Of a stretch of 64,000 bases of DNA, positions 58,388 through 64,000 are shown one piece after another. Both the position numbers and the translations under genes were made by a program. Below the pieces are notes generated by a model. The model did no database searches, was not told where the DNA came from, and saw only the letters and a list, made by a program, of their open reading frames with translations. Each line of letters opens with the position of its first letter. Position 1 is the stretch's first letter. The DNA comes from Parastagonospora avenae f. sp. tritici 18332-5 (lineage: Eukaryota > Ascomycota > Dothideomycetes > Pleosporales > Phaeosphaeriaceae), in NCBI GenBank assembly GCA_022559985.1, contig JAFJTR010000002.1, positions 806,001 to 870,000 on the forward strand. The letters run 5' to 3'.

Positions 58388-59071
58388 TACAACATCTCAA
58401 TATCTCTTATTCCATACCATCCCATTCTTACCTATGGCATATCACCTACAGCACGGGGCGGCGCAACTGGTATTTCGACTATCTGAAGCATTTTCCACAG
58501 ATATCGATATTTTGCATATGACGACCCTTGACGAACGAATCTCCCATTCTCACCTTCTGGCAAGCGGCGGTATTATCTTGTTCTGGAGCGCACACGCACA
58601 CGCTTGGTGCGTTGGGAGCCCCTGCAGCCCCGAGAGGGCAGCCACGGTGTAATGCATTTTGAAGCCTAGCAGCGCTCTACACGCACGATACCATTTTGAT
58701 AGCTTAGCTTTTTGTATTCTGTAGCAGATCCGATAATAGAACAATCAGATTCTGGACATATTATGGGCGGTATTGTTGCAGTGACGTAGGCGTGAGCTTC
58801 TCAGGCAGCCCCAAATTGAATGCAATATCTATCTCACGCTCTGGAAACAGACAGCGTTCCAAGACGACAAGAAAATGCTTGACATGAAGTCAAGATAAGG
58901 CAGGCCGTCAAAGGAAAGGTTCCCATCGAAAGCCACGACCTGGGCAGCCCCGCCGCCAATGCCAATGCGGCGGCCCGCGCTAGCAAGTCGGCGAAACAAA
59001 ACTTTGTAACCGCGTCACAACTTTTCCACCTTCCTTCCTTCCCCTTCCCCCAAACCGCAAATACAGCCATA
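58388..59071. promoter_or_regulatory. Velvet 3' flank and CTP synthase upstream region
   Basis: About 680 bp between two rightward genes. A pyrimidine-rich stretch (about 59022-59054) precedes the CTP synthase start, common in promoters of highly expressed fungal genes. No coding frame is supported. Confidence 0.45.
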
Positions 59072-61266
59072 ATGAAGTACGTTCTCGTATCCGGAGGCGT
59101 GATCAGCGGCGTGGGGAAGGTGAGAAGCGCATTACTGTGTTTTTGATCTCTTAGGACTAATGTGTAAATGCAGGGCATTATAGGTAGGTCAAGAGTCGCG
59201 TGGGCAGTCGAGTACACGTTCGAGCGGGGTGAAATGCGTGTAGAGCTTCGTACGGCCTTGAGATATGTTCAGGCTACTGAACCAGCACGCTTCCCTCGAG
59301 TCTTGCTGCTCGCCCGCACAACGATGGCCACACGGCTGCCACAATTTGCAGAAATGGCAACAAATGACTGACCAGACGCGTCACAGCCTCTTCAACGGGT
59401 CTCCTGCTCAAGACGATCGGCCTTAAGATAAGTCATGCGAATTGGTACGCGTCTGGCTCGTACTGACATGGCTTTACGTCTCGTCTATCAAGGTCGACCC
59501 CTACCTCAATGTCGACGCAGGGACTATGAACCCCAAGGAGTACGCCCATTTTGACTCATAGACTGGAATTGACATACTGAACGGCTGCAGGCATGGCGAG
59601 GTCTTCGTGCTGTCCGACGGCGGTGAAGTCGATCTCGACCTCGGAAACTACGAACGCTACCTCAACATCACCCTCACCCGCGACAACAACATCACGACTG
59701 GTAAGATCTACCAGCACGTTATCGAACGCGAGCGCAAGGGCGACTATCTCGGAAAGACCGTGCAGGTCGTACCCCACATCACAGACGCGATCCAGGAATG
59801 GATACAAAAAGTTGCGCGGATACCCGTCGATGACACTGGCGAGGAGCCGGATGTGTGTATCATCGAGTTGGGAGGAACAGTTGGCGATATCGAGAGCATG
59901 CCGTTCATCGAGGCGATGAGCCAGTTGAGGCGGAGAGCGGGCAAGAACAACTTCATGCAGATCCACGTTAGCTACGTGCCTGTCATTCACGGAGAGCAGA
60001 AGACGAAGCCGACGCAGCAGGCGATCAAGGCGGTGAGGAGTAATGGTCTGATTCCGGATCTGGTATGTTGAGAATGAGGAAAGCAGAGATTTGAACAATA
60101 GCTGACCTCTTCAGATCGCTTGTCGTTGTGAGCGCGAGCTTGAACCTTCCTCTGTCGAGAAGATTGCACACTTCTGCCAGGTCGATACCGAGCAAGTCGT
60201 AGTTGTCAGGGACATGCCCTCCATCTACCAAGTCCCCATGCTCCTCGAACAACAGAGACTCATTCCTATGGTCCGCCAGTTCCTTGACCTCGAAGCCCTT
60301 CACATCTCCCCCGCCATGACAGACAAGGGCAACAAGATCTGGGAGCAATGGCAGTCCCTCACCAGTCACGACACTCGATACCACGACCCCGTCACGATTG
60401 CACTCGTGGGCAAATATGTCGAGCTGCAAGACTCGTATCTGTCGGTGGTAAAGAGCTTGGAACACGCTACGATGCGGTGCAAGAAGAAGCTCGATATCCG
60501 CTGGGTAGACTCGGACCACCTCGAGCCCAAATGCCAAACCTCAGACCCGGCAAAATATCACACCGCATGGAACGAAGTCGTCCAGGCATCTGGCATCCTC
60601 GTCCCCGGCGGCTTCGGCCAGCGCGCCACCGAAGGCATGATCGCCGCCTGCACCTGGGCGCGCGAGCACAAGAAGCCCTACCTCGGCATCTGCCTGGGCA
60701 TGCAAATCGCCGTCATCGAGTACGCGCGCAACGTGTGCGGCATCAAGGACGCGACGTCTGAAGAATTCAACGGCGACGCGGCTAACAAGCTCATCATGTT
60801 CATGCCCGAAGTCGACAAGACCACCATGGGCGCTTCGATGCGTCTCGGCCTCCGACCTACCCTCTTCCAGGACGGCAGCGAGTGGTCCCGTCTCCGCGCG
60901 TTGTACGCAGGTAAAACCGAGATCCTCGAGCGCCATCGCCACAGATACGAAGTCAACCCAGACTACATCGACACGCTCGAAAAGGGCGGGTTGACGTTCG
61001 TCGGCAAGGATGAGGCGGGCGTGCGCATGGAGGTCGTGGAGATCAAAGACCACCCGTGGTTTGTCGGCGTGCAGTTCCATCCCGAGTACCTGTCGCGCGT
61101 GCTGGATCCCAGCCGTCCATATCTGGGCTTTGTAGCTGCTAGCGCGGGCATGTTGGAGGAGATTACGCGCGACTATCAGCATGGGGCGAAGAATGGGATT
61201 GAGGCCGAGGGCATTGCGAATGGGGTTGCGGGGCTGAAGGTGAATGGCGAGCCCCCGAGTTTCTAG
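59072..61266 (+). CDS. URA7: CTP synthase
   Basis: Six exons (59072-59119, 59174-59183, 59387-59427, 59478-59539, 59591-60062, 60115-61266) encode 594 residues. The synthase half starts MKYVLVSGGVISGVGKG (P-loop). The glutaminase half has the Cys nucleophile in GICLGMQ and the His-Glu pair in QFHPEY. It makes CTP from UTP, ATP and glutamine, feeding RNA, DNA and phospholipid synthesis. Exon 2 is only 10 nt. Intron 3 (59428-59477) starts ATAAGT and ends TTTAC: removing it restores GLK-VSSIKVDPYLN, while no GT..AG alternative keeps the frame. The gene symbol follows the yeast orthologue. Confidence 0.95.
59428..59477 (+). other. AT..AC intron (U2-type candidate) in CTP synthase gene
   Basis: The 50-nt intron begins ATAAGT, which is GTAAGT with the first base changed, has the branch-like TACTGAC at 59461-59467, and ends TTTAC ten bases later. 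Splicing gives phase 0 on both sides and the conserved protein sequence across the joint. Reading through hits TGA at 59463-59465. This pattern matches the rare U2-dependent AT..AC class rather than U12 introns, whose donor would be ATATCC. Confidence 0.8.
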
Positions 61267-61583
61267 GTGGTGCATGCATAGAAAAAAAAGAAAAGGACAT
61301 GGAGGGCTAGGATTGGAGTTTTGCGTGGCATTGATAGATTGGGCTTCGGCTTTGCTGGCATGTGTATATGTCCCGTTACCTGCTAAATAAAACGATGGAA
61401 CGATTGCACGCACGCGCTTCATGATAATATCGATGTGCCTCTCCCTGCGCCATGGAAATGCTAAACGCCCATCCATGCCCATATGCCCTGTGAATGCTCG
61501 CCCTACCACACTCCGTCGGGCCAGCTGTCTACACCGGCTTAACAAACGCTACTTATCGTCAGTAACCCCTCTCCCTAAACACA
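61267..61583. other. Convergent 3' flanks of CTP synthase and SDS22
   Basis: About 320 bp between two facing gene ends. An A-rich run near 61280-61293 and AATAAA at 61386-61391 may be polyadenylation signals for CTP synthase. Confidence 0.45.
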
Positions 61584-62788
61584 TCATTTCAACTTACTAG
61601 CATCAATCTGCACAATCCGCGGCAACGCCAACCTGACCTTATTCCGATACAACGCGGGCTGTTGTCTCTGTAAGGGATTCCCTTCAAAATACACCGTCTC
61701 GAGCTCCTCCTTGTCGCCCAGCTCCCTCTCGATCTCCTGGAAACTCGCCAGCTTGCAATTACTCGCCCAGAACTCTGTGAGGTGCGACAGCCCATCTAGG
61801 CCCGACAGGTGCTCGATGGGATTCGCGCTGATGTCGATGACGCGCAAGTTCTTGTTGTCTGAGAGACCCGCGAGGGAGGTGAGGAGGTTGTGGGAGATGT
61901 GCAATTCTTCGAGGGAGGTGAGGGAGGAGAGATTGCTGATCCCGCGCAGGCGGTTGGATTGGATGCTCAATATCTTGAGATTCGTGAGTGTCGACAGTCC
62001 CGATATCTCTGTGATCTTGTTCTTTCCAAGCCACAGTTCCTCAAGCTTCGTCAGCGTCTCCAACCCCGTGATTTCCCGGATGCGGTTCGCGCCCAGCTCG
62101 ATTTGGTGCAGATTTGTCAGCCCTTCGAGGTTCTCAATCACGCTGATTTTGTTCTGGACAAAGTACAAGTCTTTGAGCTTCGTTAGGTGGGCGAGGCGCT
62201 TGATGTGTTTTATCTTGTTGAAGGAGAGGTCGAGGGAGACGAGGTTTGTGAAGGCGTCGAGGCCCTTGATGTGCGCGATGAGGTTGTCGTAGAAGTCGAT
62301 TTCAGTGAGGGTAGGGGCCACGGCGACGGGAATGTCGATTGCTTCGATTTTGTTTTGGCGGAGGCAGAGGCGCTGTCGGGGTACGTATCAGTTGGGAAGC
62401 TAGAGGGTGTTTGTTTGTTTGTATTGCGTACCTTCATCTGCTTGAACCGCTCTAATCGCAGTGACGCCATGTCCGAGATTTTGCAGTGAACCAGCTCGAT
62501 TTCTTCCTCGTCCTCTGGTGTGTCGTCGAGCAAGTCCTCGTCCGCAGGCAGCTGTTCTGGTGGCGGTCCTTCATCGTCTGAAACCTCGGGGTCGCTCTGA
62601 ATCTCAACAGTCGGATCTCTGGGCTCGTCGCTCAGCGCAAGCTTGTCCACTCTTAGCTTTCCGTCCCAGCCATTACTGTCCCGCGGCTTGTGGTCGTCCC
62701 TGTCCTCGTCGCGTAGTTCAGACGTGCCGTTCGCGTCCGTGTGAGTGGGGTCAAGCTCGCTGCGCGGGGCAGCATTTGGTTTGCTCAT
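61584..62788 (-). CDS. SDS22: PP1 regulatory subunit SDS22 (leucine-rich repeats)
   Basis: Two exons (62788-62432, 62372-61584) encode 381 residues. An acidic disordered head (1-110; DDTPEDEEEIELVH) is followed by about eleven 22-residue leucine-rich repeats of the SDS22 type (LxxLxxLxLxxNxIxxIxxL), for example LEELWLGKNKITEISGL, and a C-terminal cap NPLQRQQPALYRNKVRLALP. SDS22 binds the catalytic subunit of protein phosphatase 1 and supports its maturation and mitotic roles in the nucleus. The intron lies just before the first repeats. All repeats read without interruption, so the gene looks fully functional. Confidence 0.96.
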
Positions 62789-64000
62789 GACGTCGTGTTG
62801 TGAAATGTAACACCGAGTAGGTAAAAGGAAATATGCCGGATCTTGGTAGCGAGTCTCGTACGGTGACCAGACTGTGTAATTGAGGCTGCAAACAAAGTCT
62901 TTGTATATGCGAAGCAGTCACAGCGACAGGCAACTATCGATAAGCTAGTTCCGAACAGGGTCCTGCGGGGTGACGAAAGCGCTCAAACTTCACCACTCAA
63001 CGCGTGGTTCCGCGTTTTTACACATTTGCGCCTATTACATCGCTTTCTGCACATGCAAATGGAAATAACTTGTAGGAGCGCAGGTCAATAGGCGAGTCCC
63101 GCTTCCCTAGGCAACCATATTGAAAACTTCATGGTCACGATCACCACCACAAATCCAAAGACAGACAAGCATCCCGTTCAACCCGTGTTACATCATTCGA
63201 CGTCCATAAATCAACAGTCTCGAGCCCCTGTCAACCCAGGACCATCAACATATCAGATGCTATCATGTCGGCTCAACATGAATCTCAAGAGACTACATGT
63301 TTCTTTACAACCTCTTATTTCGAAAGCATCCCACAGTCATGAATCTTGTTCCTCCTATCGAGCCCAAATGAGCGATGCCTTGATACGATTCCATCATCAG
63401 CGCAACACCTCTGCAACACTCAAGCGCCCGATGACACAGCTCAAGCCTCTCTTCCACTTTCGCCTGAGCCCTGTTCTAGAACGGTAGTACCCGAACCGCT
63501 ACTTCTCACGTCGACCTTTTAGCGCGTCTAGTATTGAGCATGTCTTGAGCACAAGCGATCCCGGACTTGAAAGCTGCCATTATCAAAGGAAGGCAAATCT
63601 CAGCCTCGTGGCTGCACACCCACTGCAACGGGGACGCGGGTTCCTGCACACCCTCAGATGTTCGACGTTGGTCTCATGACATAGACCCGCTACTGCGAGA
63701 TCGCCGCGGGATGACCTCGACGTGCGACGGGCCTTCTGCTCGCCACACTGTGGAACGTCTAGCATGTGACAGGTCAAACAGGGATCATCCACACTCGAGG
63801 TGAAAGGGACGATTACGTTGCCTTGGACTACGAAGTACATGGTTACCAGGGGCTTAGGGCCGGAGTTGATCTCGTACACGGGGCCTTTCACAGTCACGAT
63901 TTGGAAAAGAGCAGCTGTTCGGACACCTCCATTTCCTAAGTGCGGCTGTCTTCAAGAAATCTACCTAATGTTCGGCTTCACTGAATAGGTGCGATTATGG
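62789..64000. other. SDS22 upstream region and window end, no supportable gene
   Basis: About 1.2 kb. It contains the likely SDS22 promoter. A 118-codon plus-strand frame (63131-63487) has no recognisable features, and no splice-linked extension was found. Confidence 0.45.

Noticed and set aside
59428..59490. GT..AG intron alternatives in CTP synthase
   Set aside because: Each available donor combined with the AG before GTCGAC shifts the frame or leaves a stop, and each removes part of the conserved SSIK segment.
60541..61545. 334-codon frame antisense to CTP synthase
   Set aside because: It mirrors codon structure of the conserved sense gene and has no features of its own.
63131..63487. 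118-codon plus-strand frame near the window end
   Set aside because: Composition is unstructured, there is no domain or signal peptide, and no exon partners were found.

Overview
The window is nuclear DNA of a filamentous ascomycete (Pezizomycotina, most likely Dothideomycetes such as Pleosporales). Genes carry short introns, mostly 45-110 nt, with GT..AG ends and CTRAY-type branch sites. Families such as sedolisin, velvet, PTH11-like receptors, Zn2Cys6 factors, CmcJ-type oxidoreductases, GH7 cellulase and pogo/Copia elements point the same way. All gene models were built by hand-splicing the sequence; exon limits are given for each. I recognised no tRNA, rRNA or CRISPR.

Layout. 1-2846: 5' part of a Ty1/Copia retrotransposon on the minus strand (LTR, half-tRNA primer site, gag, protease, integrase), cut by the window edge and inserted at the very end of a decayed membrane-protein gene (2849-5025). 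5768-6955: NmrA-like reductase. 7547-8520: internally deleted pogo-type DNA transposon with 26-bp inverted repeats. 9578-12229: probable decayed secreted Cys-rich gene. 13669-28922: intact genes for a sedolisin protease, a PPN2-like phosphatase, a Ras-like GTPase, a glutathione transferase, a P450, a GH7 cellulase, a CmcJ-like oxidoreductase, an SDR and an F-box protein. 28950-38122: Zn2Cys6 factor, broken kinase-like gene, squalene epoxidase (ERG1) and a single-pass membrane protein. 40441-49492: Nudix hydrolase, broken PTH11-like receptor, a secreted protein with a duplicated module, and a DUF1349-type protein. After about 4 kb without a supportable gene come a Bin3-type RNA methyltransferase, a velvet protein, CTP synthase and the PP1 regulator SDS22.

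The left two thirds alternate working genes with genes carrying one to several nonsense or frameshift lesions (membrane protein, Cys-rich protein, kinase, receptor, both transposons). The right end (53.4-62.8 kb) is conserved housekeeping and regulatory DNA. The most unusual item is a 50-nt AT..AC intron in the CTP synthase gene: no GT..AG choice keeps the conserved frame. The clearest little-known protein is the 645-residue secreted protein made of two diverged copies of one module, each interrupted by an intron at the same place.
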